Source: Thamnaconus septentrionalis
Taxonomy: Eukaryota; Chordata; Actinopteri; Tetraodontiformes; Monacanthidae
Reading direction: 5' to 3'
Assembly (NCBI GenBank): GCA_009823395.1
Contig: CM020504.1
Location: forward strand, 22,120,040 to 22,184,039
DNA length: 64,000 nucleotides
The position numbers and the translations under genes were made by a program. Numbering within the stretch: position 1 is the stretch's first letter; each line of letters begins with the position of its first letter. Under the pieces are notes generated by a model that worked only from the letters and a program-made list of their open reading frames with translations, made no database searches and was not told the DNA's origin. This document shows, piece after piece, positions 12,866 to 23,814 of the stretch.

Positions 12866-13272
12866 GTGAATAATGTGTGTTATTATTTTGTGTTATGCTG
12901 TGTGTGAGATTAAGCAATATTTTAAATGTTGTTTTTTTTTTTTTTTTGTTGCACTGACTGGTTTGTGGGGTTTTCTTATTTAAAGTAAACATTTTTTATA
13001 AATAGTCAATCTGTTCTATTTATTGACATAGAGGATTCTTTTCCTTGTATTGTAGTGCTTTTTTAAATCAGTTTTACTTGCATGCGTGGCTCAACTTTAG
13101 ATGTTCAATTTTACCTGTAGCCTGTTTTGCTCATGAAGTGTAATAGATTGTGGCATCTTAGTAGACCATCTAAAGGGATAGGAATCTCTTCATCACATTT
13201 TGACAAACTAGAGGCCCCAAACAGCATCTTGCCTAGGGCCCCCACAAAGCTAGAAACGGCCCTGAGTGTGGC

Positions 13273-14537
13273 TCTCTGAGGACGAGGAAAGCATTGAGTT
13301 GAAACATGACCGGGTATGACAATAAGTAACAACATATATAATAACATCTCTCAATTCACGCCTGCCATAAATGAAAAACACAAATAAATGAGAACACAAC
13401 TTGTGTAGAATTGACTGTCCATTAGATCGACGCTTGTCTACCTGATAGGGCTAATTTGCATGACCTTGAACGGCTGATATCATTGGGTTTGACTGCGTGG
13501 CTGGCCAGCCTTTTCAAGCCGTATGAAAAAAACATGGTGCCAAGCGGGAAGCGTCAGCGCCAGCGGAATTTCCTACACAACCTGCTCGCAATTAGTGCAA
13601 GGTTGACATGGAATGGATGCCATTTTTGTCCATTTCAAAAATGACCACCCCCCACCATCTGCATCCAAATGTGCAGTTAATAGAATATGTCTGGGCTAAA
13701 TATCTACATTTATGTTTGACAGAATGTATTCTCCTCATTCGGAGGATTAAGTGCCTTCGGTCCACTTGTTTTCTGCAAGAACACTTGCCTTTCTTCGAAC
13801 TTTTAAGTGAATCCATATAGTGAAAAGAGGCCTGTAGCGAAGTAATTTACAGGGGTACACGCTTGAACAAGCTTGACAAATAGTCCAGTGAGGCTTTAGA
13901 AGTACCAATATTTGACAAATCTAACCAAATAGCTGGAACAAAGCAATGTCGTCACTGCCGTTTCCCCACCTGCGGATGATGCATTTGGCTGTTTATACAC
14001 ACTAAGCTCAGAGATTCAACAGCGGCGGCACCCTTTGTTGCTGCGCATTTGCATGGTCACCTCCTCCTCTTCGTCTCACTCTCTCTACTCACAAACATGC
14101 ATTCGATGCGCACACGTTCCTGCTTGCCACACACACACACACACAAATACACATGCGCGTGCATGCTTTACTGCCTTACTGTCCTTGATGGCGCTCATAA
14201 AGACAGGAGGAGGAGGCCGGAGGGGTGGGGGAAAAAAGTTTGAGGCAGTAAAAGCCAACCTGCAGTATGGCATCGCGTGGGAAGTCACAACAGATGGCGA
14301 CTGTGCGCCGCGTCCTCGCTGAATATGACACCGAGACCGCAGCGGCACGAGCTGCCGCCACTCTGAGGACGCGGGATCTTGTTAAGGACGAGGTTGCATA
14401 TTGAATGCTTTGCTTCACATCTGCGTATAGTGCTGTAAAGTGCAAAATTATGATCATAGCTGAGGGGGTGAAGGGCAAGGGGGTGTCAATTAAAAAAAAC
14501 AAAAAAAAAAACAAAAACAGATTAGATCCAGCAGGGG
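13273..14537. other. Gene-free stretch
   Basis: Nothing beyond short CA-rich tracts near 14129-14150 and an A-rich run around 14493-14515. No supported gene. Confidence 0.5.
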
Positions 14538-14553
14538 GCAGGATTAGTTCATT

Positions 14554-14920
14554 CATTCATTCATTTTCCATACCCGCTTCTTCCTGAGCTCAGGGTCACG
14601 GGGGTCTGCTGGAGCCTCTCCCAGCTGTCATAGGGCGAAGGCAGGGTGACACCCTGGACAAGTCGCCAGTTCATCGCAGGGCCACATAGAGAAGAACAAC
14701 CATTCACACTCACATACACACCTATGGACTTTATTTAGAATGTTCAATTGACCTCACATGCATGTTTTTGGAGTGTGGGAGGAAGCCGGAGAACCCGGAG
14801 AGAACCCACGCAGACACAGGGAGAACATGCAAACTCCACACAGAAAGGACCCAGGCCCATCGAACCCACGACCTTCTTGCTGTGAGGCGGCAGCGCTAAC
14901 CATTGCGCCACTGTGTCGCC
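14554..14920 (-). mobile_element. tRNA-derived SINE with L2-type tail (copy 2)
   Basis: Same family and orientation as the copy at 9707, with the same head, body, tail and terminal (GAATGAAT)n. A 16-bp duplication, GCAGGATTAGTTCATT, flanks it at 14538-14553 and 14921-14936. The B-box region has lost a few bases relative to copy 1 (AGGCCCATCGAACCC on the plus strand). The long intact target duplication suggests a fairly young insertion. Confidence 0.92.
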
Positions 14921-17900
14921 GCAGGATTAGTTCATTTTTTTTCAAAAAAATCAAAGATGATGAAAGACTGAGGGCCAGATCCACTAAGCGATTGCCCGGA
15001 TTTTGCACCAAAAACAGTGCGTCCTATCCAAAGAGCAAACGCTCAGGTGAAAAGTGGTGGGAAATGCGTCGAGGGCAACTCATTGTAATATAATATATTT
15101 TGTTTGCTATTTTAGTTCATTTTGCAAAAAATTACACCATATTCTGTTCAAAAATGTCTCATTAATAACTGCACCTTATCCACAAAGACTTTGCGCTGAT
15201 TAATGGGATGTAAGATGAAGATGACAAAACCAAATCCACTGCACCTAATTACCCTAAGTGAGTAACCACGGCTATTCCTTCCCCCCTTCACCCCTATGGC
15301 CAAATGTACGGCGGGCGAGCAGCTGTAGCGCTGGTTCTGGAGGCAATGGAAGCAACGTAATGGGCCCTTTGCTGTTCTCGAGTGCGAGAGGCTTTCAAGA
15401 GCCTTCACAATGCTACATAAGTAGGAGAGCACTTAAAGCCTAAAACTGAACAAGCACATCAGATGGAGGGGAACAGGTCCATTTTCTAGCCTTCGTTACA
15501 CAAAAATGTTTTCTGTTATGAAATTAAATGCAGAACACATAGATGCAAATGTTAATGATTAATCTGAAATGTTTTGTGTATATAAGTAGAGAAAGTCTTG
15601 AGCCATAGGACTGTAACTTTCGGAAGTAGGACCATCACTTCCATCCAAATGGATCTTCTGCTGTCACAGATCCCTTCTGATATCATTTGGTAAAAAGCCC
15701 ACAGAAAGTGTTTGCAAACTTGAAGCAAAGCTCAAGATGATTAATGAGATCAAATCATCAGACATTGAGCCTGTCGCCTGTCACATCTGTGAAGTGACGT
15801 CATGTCTGTCGTCCATTCACAACTTGCTCGCCAGCATCCCACTGTAACGTCATATCCACAGGTTTTTTTTTTCTTACCTTGTGCTGCACAAATGAGGATT
15901 TTTTTTTTGGAACAAATGCGCAAACATTTAATTTAAGGTGCAAATCAACGAACATTTCTGCAGTTTGTGACGTGATGGGAGTTTTTCGTGGAAGTTCACA
16001 GACGTGAGACGGTTCCTTCACGGCTGTGGCACTGAAAATGTTGGCAGCTCTAGGACGACAGGAAAATTCATAAACTTCGAGTCTGAGCGATCCAGCTGCC
16101 GACAAGGTCAGTGTTTGGCGTGAGGCCATTCTTTCCTCTTTCATACAGATGCGTATGCACTGGTGGTCCAGATCCATTCCTGGTGAGCCAAAACACAATC
16201 AAGCACATCTGTCAAGCCCTAGAAAGGAAAAACAACGACAACAAATGCAAAAACAGTCAAAGCGTAACAGCGACAAAGGCAACAACTTATTAATTTTGCT
16301 TTCCGGACCATTCTGTCTTTACTGCTTTCCACTCACCAAGGCGTTAAGGTGAAAGAGGCAATAAACGGAGTCCACGGAATTGCGTTCAAAAGAGGGTTAA
16401 GAAGTGAAAAAATGGTGCCGGATGAAACCCTAATAGATAAGATTGTGGCACCGCACTGCGAGAACAAAAGTGTTGTTCGTCTTTACAGGAAGCAGCAGCA
16501 CACGCTTGACTGTGGGAGCCGCAACTGAGGTGAAATGAGAGAAAAAGAGCAGGAAGGAGCAGACCCTTCATTTCAGCTGCAAGACCCCATTCATCCATTA
16601 TTGCCTGCATTTGATTACCACCTCTCTAGCCTGGCTTCCTGCTCCTTTCAGCTCAATGCCTCTCTGGGAAGTGCATGGAGACGGTAACGTTGAGGTAGAA
16701 CAGCAGGGAAAAAAGAAGAATGAACAGTAATTCTGCCATGAACTATGCGGTTGTAATTTAAAAAAAAAAAAAGGAAAAAGACTTTCTACAGGCTCCGCTC
16801 ACTGGCTTGGGTAATTTTTTCCCCCACTTGATAAAAAGTCTAATGGAGACCTAGACGAGAAAAAGTACCATTCTAAATTCTCACCATTATTACACATAAT
16901 GAGGCCCAAAGGCATATTTAACAGGTCATTGTTGGAGTGCAGAATATAGGCAACTGCTCGTGGAGGTGAACTGGCTTCAACCTCCTTAGCCTTTTTTCTT
17001 TTCTTTTTTTTTTAAATGTGACTTTATATATTGTAATGGCATTATTCCAGTATTTTTTAATGATATTGTCCTGGAGATGGCTGGCACAGACTTTCAGCAT
17101 CCAGCAAATCGGTTAAACTAAATACTTTCTAACAGTTATTTACTTTAGTTTTACCATTTCATAGAAGTCAAATAAAAGAACATTAATTGTGTAACTGGTA
17201 AATGGCACTTGTGGCTTAATTTAGATGGCAAAGCTCATAATGTGATATCAAGTGGCTCAAAGTGGCATTTTATCAATGTAGCAATCCACCAGCACACAGA
17301 CGGGGGAAGTTTATTATCTGGATGCTTTGGATGTCAGGAAGTAGCCTCCCCCTAAAAGTTAAATCTCTGCTGTTGTTGGCCGTCTAGCGTGAAGAGTGAG
17401 CCAGTTGAAGTATTTTATTGCATTTCTTTTTTCTTTTTTTTTCGAAGTGCTGTTTTTTTTGTTTGTTTGTTTTGTTTTTGTTTTTCCAGTTGGTGCAGTT
17501 TAGGTAAATGGCTTTAATTCTAACTGTGCCAAACGGTGTTGAGGCGCTCTTGTGGGATGTCGGGCACTGTCTTACTAAATGGAAAATATTGTCAACACAA
17601 ACAAATTAGCGCAGCTTACTTAATGGACTGCCATTAGACTAGCTGGACGTGGGAAGCAATGACCTCCAGTGGAATAACTTGCACAACACTCTCATTTAAT
17701 TTCCAGAAAATTTGAGAATCATTTTTATTTTGATGAAATAATAATTTTAACCCCTGCGCCTCCCCCAAAAAAATAGTTTGCAGGAAACCTTTTCTAAAAT
17801 CCACAGTTCTGAAAATGAGCCTGTTGCAATTCCACAAAGGGCAATCATACCTCACTTATATCACTACCAGACTACTGACCAAATCCGAAGTGGTCACCTT

Positions 17901-17946
17901 CCAGTCTTGTTTTTTTCCTCAACAAAGTATCAAAAAAACCAAATAA

Positions 17947-17950
<4 letters not shown>

Positions 17951-17986
<36 letters not shown>
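17951..17986. repeat. (AT)18 microsatellite
   Basis: Perfect AT run followed by GTATCC and, 23 bp on, a short (AAGT)n run. Confidence 0.93.
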
Positions 17987-17990
<4 letters not shown>

Positions 17991-18170
17991 CCCGATGATG
18001 GTAGAAGAAGTAAGTAAGTAAGTAATTATCAAAATACCATTTTGCAGGAGTCTGTGTGCAAACATGATTTTGGGTTTTTGTGATAATTAATCATGTGGAA
18101 TGAACTAAAGAGCTGAAAATAGGCACAACATGGGACCTTTAAATATTGTTCTAATACTCTGAGTCATGAT

Positions 18171-18200
18171 CACACACACACACACACACATACACACACA
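18171..18200. repeat. (CA)n microsatellite
   Basis: CA run with one TA interruption. Confidence 0.93.
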
Positions 18201-21200
18201 AAGGCTGATTTTACAGTTGCTTTTCTTGCTAATATGATGAACTGCAAACATCTCTTCTCCTTGTTGACTGTATTTCATTATGCTGCCTTAGGAAACAGCT
18301 GGGGTGGCAGAGAGGACCAATCTGAAGTGTGCGTGTTGTGTGTGGGTTGAGAGCAAAAATGTCAACCCACATTAGTTGGCCTGCACACTTAAGAATAAAT
18401 TAATAAGTAAGTGCACAGATTTTAGGCCTTAAAGAGTTTAATTCATCCATTTTCTGTTTCTTTTTCTCTCCCTTGCACAAATATGTGAACGCACGAGTAA
18501 AAAAAAAAAAACGAAAAAAATCACGTCAGTGCTGCGCTATCCGCAGCAGCGAACACAGATTTCAGGCTGTCAAAAGAAAGAGAAAGCAAGTGTGTCTCTT
18601 GATTCAGTGTCTGAATATCTCTCTATTAAGCGAAGGCCGAAAGCAGACAGATGAGATGAAGGCATGAGCACTTCATAACAGCGGCCCTGCTTATCTCTGC
18701 CGTCTCCTTTCCGCTGCCTCTTTCCCTTTCAACCGCCCTTCCCCTCAACAACTCGTTCCCTTTGGTTGTTTTGTAATGAAGTTGCCCACCGCAGAGTTGA
18801 GGCTGACTTAAGACAGATGAGGGATGAAGGAAGCAACAGAATCACAGAGAGGAAAATGTATCAAAAACAACAGCGAGTGGGGCAAGAAAAAAAAGAAAAG
18901 AAAAGAGAGAGCTGCAGAGAAGTGAAGGGTTGGGGAATTAGGGAGGAGGCCGAGATCGAAGCGGAGATGTGACAATGTGGGAACTCAAAATACCCCCGAG
19001 CTGCTTGACTAAAATGCAGTGGTGTAATTCAACAACAATGACTAATTAAATTTCAGGTCATTTAATCATAGTAATTAACAATTTACATGGGAGGTGGCCA
19101 TCAAGAATGAAGGAAATTAATAGCAAAAACATTTTTATTCCCCTTTGTAAGTTTTGAAAAGGATTTAACTACAAGGGACCAAAAGGTTATATAAAACTTT
19201 TCATGTAAATAGAATGCTGAAGACTGTGAAAAAAATAATTCTCACAGCTACGTGACAATAAAAAGACAATATTTCGAGGGGATAGTTTGCTAAAAAGATT
19301 GTGAGGTTCATTAAAAGTTAAAAGTTCCACTTTTGGAGGTTTGGAGAACTGTACGTGTCAAGAAACCTGAATTAAAGCATTTCCTTCATTATAACAAGAA
19401 TTAAGAAATTGGAGAAAACTATTAAAACAAACAAAAAAAAAATTATATGAACGATTTAGAAACACAATTTTGTGGTGAAAAAATTAGGACTTTAAAATGT
19501 GCCGTTCCATTTTGTTTTGCTCGAATTGCTCCCCCTCCCGCTGCTTTTCCAACTATAAGTAGTTGTGTGGGCAAGGAAAAAAAAAATCAAACTCATTTTC
19601 GGCCACCTTTTGATACCTGCAGGCAGCACAAAATTGCACACGGCACACACACGGTGCGAGAGTCAGTCGTGATTAAAGTCTACTTAATTGCGCTCTAAAA
19701 ACAGTGTTCTACTTTTGCCACACAAAGCCGTTTTTACTGTTATTGCAAAAGAGGCGAGCTCTGCCTCGAGGTGTTTGATTTCCTCTCCACTCGTTTATGC
19801 CTACCTTTAAAAGGCAATGAAACAAAATAGTTAGCACAAATCTGTTGTTTTTAAGGGAGCACGGCGAGACAATGCAATTTCTGCTAATGGGATTTGGTAT
19901 CTGACACTAACTCAACGTAAGACTTTGCCGACTCCCAAAAATAACTTTTCCAAGTCCCAACAGAATGAGCATGAGTTTGTGGCAAAGTGGAGGCTGAGTC
20001 CGTTCAGAGCTGAAGCAAACTGGAAACGTTGAGTGGGTACAAGCTTGTGTCGCGCCGATCGATGCTCAGATATCGATGACTCTGATACACAACGTGTCAT
20101 TATCGATTCTCATATCAAAAGATCAATATCTGCTCTTGTCGGCACTAATTTTCGGTAAGAAAGTGTTCTGTCTCTTACGATAGAATTTTCTCCACTAGTC
20201 GTAGAAACCATCCACCACAGGCTGGCAGGAACAACTTCTGTGTCCTTCTGTGATGTCGAACCTTCAGCTGTATAAATCCATTCGAGTGCATCTCAACCTC
20301 ACACAGACCAAAACACATGCAGGGCTTCACTGAGTGGGAAATGTGTGGCAACTCTGGCCAACAACAACTACCTACTTATAATAGGTGAATGCACTTGAGG
20401 TGTCTTTGAAAGTGTACAGTTGTCTATTCTTCAAAGAAACATGCCCACAAACACAAATTCATGAATCGACAAATATTAAAAAAAAGAGCCAAAGCCAAAA
20501 CACCATACAACAATCTATCTCCTATCTTAACCATCAATGTGTTCAAAATATTTTGTTCAGAGAAAGGATCAAAAATAGAATCAGCCTTGCTCAGGTTTGC
20601 TGCAGACAAGTTCCGATGTCCAAAATGGAAGAAGAGCAGGTCTAGTTCGGAGTGAAAACGTATGTGTTTCTATTTGCTCCCTGTGGTTCAGGAAAGGCTG
20701 AGAAAGGCTTGAAGGTGCACCAGTGACTACTGCTACAATGGCTGGTGATTGATTGAAATGGCTGGGCTAAATTGCATAATGAGCGCAAGGTGACGGGTTC
20801 ATGATCATGGTAAAGAGACCAGACAGGGCCTAATTTTCCACTCTAAGGAGCTTATTGCTTCAAGCCATATCATCGCAGTGGAGCAGCAGCGGCAGCAACA
20901 AAAAAAGGCCCTCCACTCACATCACTGCTACTTGAAACTGACAGAGGGATCAAGAGGAGGCAGAGTCTGCATGTACACACATTTAATGACTTATTAGCAG
21001 TATATGGCTTCCTGATGTCAGACGCATTAACAGCGTGTCGCTGTGGATCACAGGTTTCTCCGGTTAACAGCGTGAGTCCTGTGGATGAAGGTGGATGAAG
21101 TGCGTTTTGGAAGTTCCTGTAACCTTTAAAATCAAGCTTATTTTCATCTTCAAAGACGTGCATGTAATGGTGCAAATAACTTGTTTACTGACGCTTGAAG

Positions 21201-21381
21201 GGTTGAACCCTTTTATCCAACGCTCAGCTTCTGTCCCACTCTTTCAGATTTCCCACTGCCGGGGGTTTAAGATGCATAGAGGTGTTGAGTCACTGCCATA
21301 TTTCAGCCAAATCAAATCAAATAAGCGTTACCCTTATCGTGCCGTGTAATAACAAGAAAAGACAATTGAATGAAATAATGA

Positions 21382-21411
21382 CATCCATCCATCCATCCAT
21401 CCATCCATCCA
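21382..21411. repeat. (CATC)n tetranucleotide repeat
   Basis: About seven tandem CATC units. Arrays like this end many fish LINE/SINE copies, but no SINE body adjoins this one. Confidence 0.9.
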
Positions 21412-21950
21412 ACATCTAATAATCGCAATTATTTCCACTCTCACTTTTGAGACAGATGAGCTGGATTGTAAGCGAGCTTTATGTATACATATATGGAAAT
21501 AAGGTGGGTGAAATCCAACCTGTAGTATCATTGGTGATACTTGTGATCAAAGAATGGCACGTCCATCTTGCAGGGTGTGATTTTCTTTTTTTTTTTTTGC
21601 AGGGTGTGAGTTCTATAAAGTGAAAAAGACATAGTGATGACGCTGCCTGAGAGGAGGGAGGACTCACCAGAAAACAGTCAGATTTAGAAATGGAGGCAGA
21701 ATTATAATGGGAAGCAAGCATAGGTTTACAATCTACAAAGATGAGGTTAGGCTGGAAAAAATAATGGAAGACCAGGAGACAAACACTGCAGCGAACAACA
21801 ACAACAACAACAACACAACAGAATGTAACAAGCATACGTGAGATATGCAGTAAAAGAGGAAAGCAAACAAGACCTGACCCAACGCCCCCCACTTTCTCTT
21901 TCAGCTTGGAGAGACTGTAAATGAGATGAGGACACTCATTTTCAACGCGT

Positions 21951-21973
21951 ACACACACACACACACACACACA
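21951..21973. repeat. (AC)n microsatellite
   Basis: Perfect dinucleotide run. The (AAC)n tract about 150 bp upstream, around 21798-21817, is a separate simple repeat. Confidence 0.92.
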
Positions 21974-23115
21974 GCTGCCCGTCCCCACCTGCCTTTTGAG
22001 ACAAGCACAGCCCCCACGCACTGGCAGGCATGTGCGCACACGCACCGATTCACATGCACGCACCAGCAGCGGCAAAACAGAGATGAAAGGAATCAATAGA
22101 TTATAAGCAGACATCTGAGGAGTCCGGCCTACTCCTGAGAGGATCAGCTGTAATTGGCCCAGACAAACAGCCAAAGGACGACAACAATAACGAAAAGGCG
22201 CGGAGCTCCCTGAACGCGGGCAATTAATAAAACAGAACAGGAAGGGCAAATTAAATCTGCGAACAAACATCGCTGTGGCTTTGAACACATCATTACTGGA
22301 GGCCCATTGTCGCCGTTTGTGCCAGGTTTTTCAGAAGCCGCGTTTACATTTGAATGTGCATATCTAAGTGAGTGACCACTGCATGTGTGTTTCACAGGCA
22401 AGGTTTCGGTATTTTGGCACTGGCTTGTGTTTGGGCGCTTTGCAGCTCATTAGAAGTCAGGGTCCAAAAAAAAAAAAGAAAAACACAACAGGCTCTTCCT
22501 TTTGGCATCAGGCTGGGAGGAGGCGATCCGCTGGAAAAGCATCTCTCTTCGGAGCCTCCTTGTTATTCACATCAGCGGCTCGTAAGGCTTTCTGTGTTCT
22601 GCCGTTCTCTGCGCCTCGGCCGTGGTGGATAGAAAGATGGATGTGGCCCTTTGGACGGAGGGCGGGAGAACCAAGTGTCTGGTCTACCTAATTGATTTAG
22701 TCCAGTGGAGTTTGCGGAGGCGTGACAGCATCCAGCAGGAGACGGATGCCTGAAGGTGGCAAAGCTCCACTTAATCTGGGATTACACTGTACGGTTTTCG
22801 GACGGGTGTTTGAGCCCAATGACTCATTTTAGGAGTTGACTCAAATTTCTGTTTCACTCTGCGTCACAATCGGTGCAGTGTACACGTGTACATGAGCGAT
22901 CATCTCCATCCAGTTGGATATTTTTTTGATTCAAAATTTTAGTCGGCTGACTCACTCACAGGCTCTCTCACAGCTCGAGCAGAGTAGAGCTTGAAAATCA
23001 CATGGTGACACGGTGTTGACTGTTGACAGTAACTGAGCAAACATAGCGAGGAAGTTAAAATTGCTAGGTAGGTAGGTAGCACCATTAAGCAGTTGATACA
23101 GACCGGTGCTTATTT

Positions 23116-23165
23116 TTAAAGGGCCAATGTGTAGGATTTAGTGGCATCTAATGGAACGGAGGCAA
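23116..23165 (+). mobile_element. Solo end of an 'AGGTCCAGTGTGTA'-type element
   Basis: TTAAAGGGCCAATGTGTAGG followed by ATTTAGTGGCATCTAATGG resembles the inverted-repeat tip of the complete miniature element at 55401 and a tip near 7036. No matching opposite end was found downstream, so this is a truncated copy. Confidence 0.5.
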
Positions 23166-23814
23166 TTTGCAGTTTTTCAGAATTAATCGTCTTCCGTGTT
23201 TTCTGATGTTGTACTTGATGTCACATACTTGATCTGTCTGATACCAGCTGTGAAGGAGCAGATGCACACTGTGGCCTTCTGCAGAACCATTGTGTCACAA
23301 TATGGCTGCCTCCTTCTAAGTAAACCTGCTCTTTATGCAAATGCTATCGTTGATGGCACTTAACAGAGCTGCCTTAAAGCTCTTAAATTAATCTTCAGTT
23401 TGTCAATAGCCATGCATAATACAGCTATACATAATACATAAAATGCAGTGCCATTAACCTGTCAAAACCGTGCAGTGAAAGTTCAGCCTTTGCCTTGTAG
23501 ATCAGCCTCAACATCAAAGTCTGTTTAGTCAGTGTGTATGCGTGAACAAAATCAAAGTAATGGTTCACTTTTTTGCCAATTCTTTAGTGAGGTACAATAT
23601 GGTACCATATGACATAATTTCAGCAGTGACCCATTAGGCCTTGTCAGTAATGATATTGCATCGTATATACATTCATACATCTTTCATATACATTGTGGCA
23701 ATCCTATATACATACATACATACATAGACATACATGTTATATTTACATTGTGGCAATAATAGTTTGCCATTGTTTGGGTCATTCAGTCGTGCAAAAACGT
23801 GTTCTGGTTCTGGT

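Larger units (their letters stand above)
11564..13264 (+). mobile_element. Non-autonomous hAT-type DNA transposon, 1.7 kb
   Basis: The ends are imperfect inverted repeats: CAGAGCCGTTTCTTGC on the left, and CAGGGCCGTTTCTAGC when the right end is reverse-complemented. The similarity continues into CCTAGGGCCCCC. A perfect 8-bp duplication, AGTGTGGC, flanks it at 11556-11563 and 13265-13272, which is the hAT signature. Inside are two remnants of a transposase gene, listed separately. No catalytic domain remains, so it depended on another copy for movement. Near the left end a 19-bp GGCCCCAAAGCCCCTTGGT unit is tandemly duplicated. Confidence 0.9.
14937..23814. other. Gene-free stretch with simple repeats
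   Basis: No intact gene on either strand. It holds an (AT)18, several (CA)n, a (CCAT)n and (AAC)n tracts, homopolymer A/T runs, and a possible repeat end at 23116-23140. The 269-codon minus-strand open frame at 21479-22288 spans these simple repeats and is not protein-like. Confidence 0.55.

Noticed and set aside
20040..20150. ATCGAT-rich palindromic stretch as a possible transposon end
   Set aside because: Several short GATCGAT/ATCGATGA motifs but no paired ends.
21479..22288. 269-codon minus-strand open frame, the longest in the window
   Set aside because: It spans (AC)n and (AAC)n repeats and a T-rich run, encodes Cys/Val repeats from them, and has no domain or splice context.
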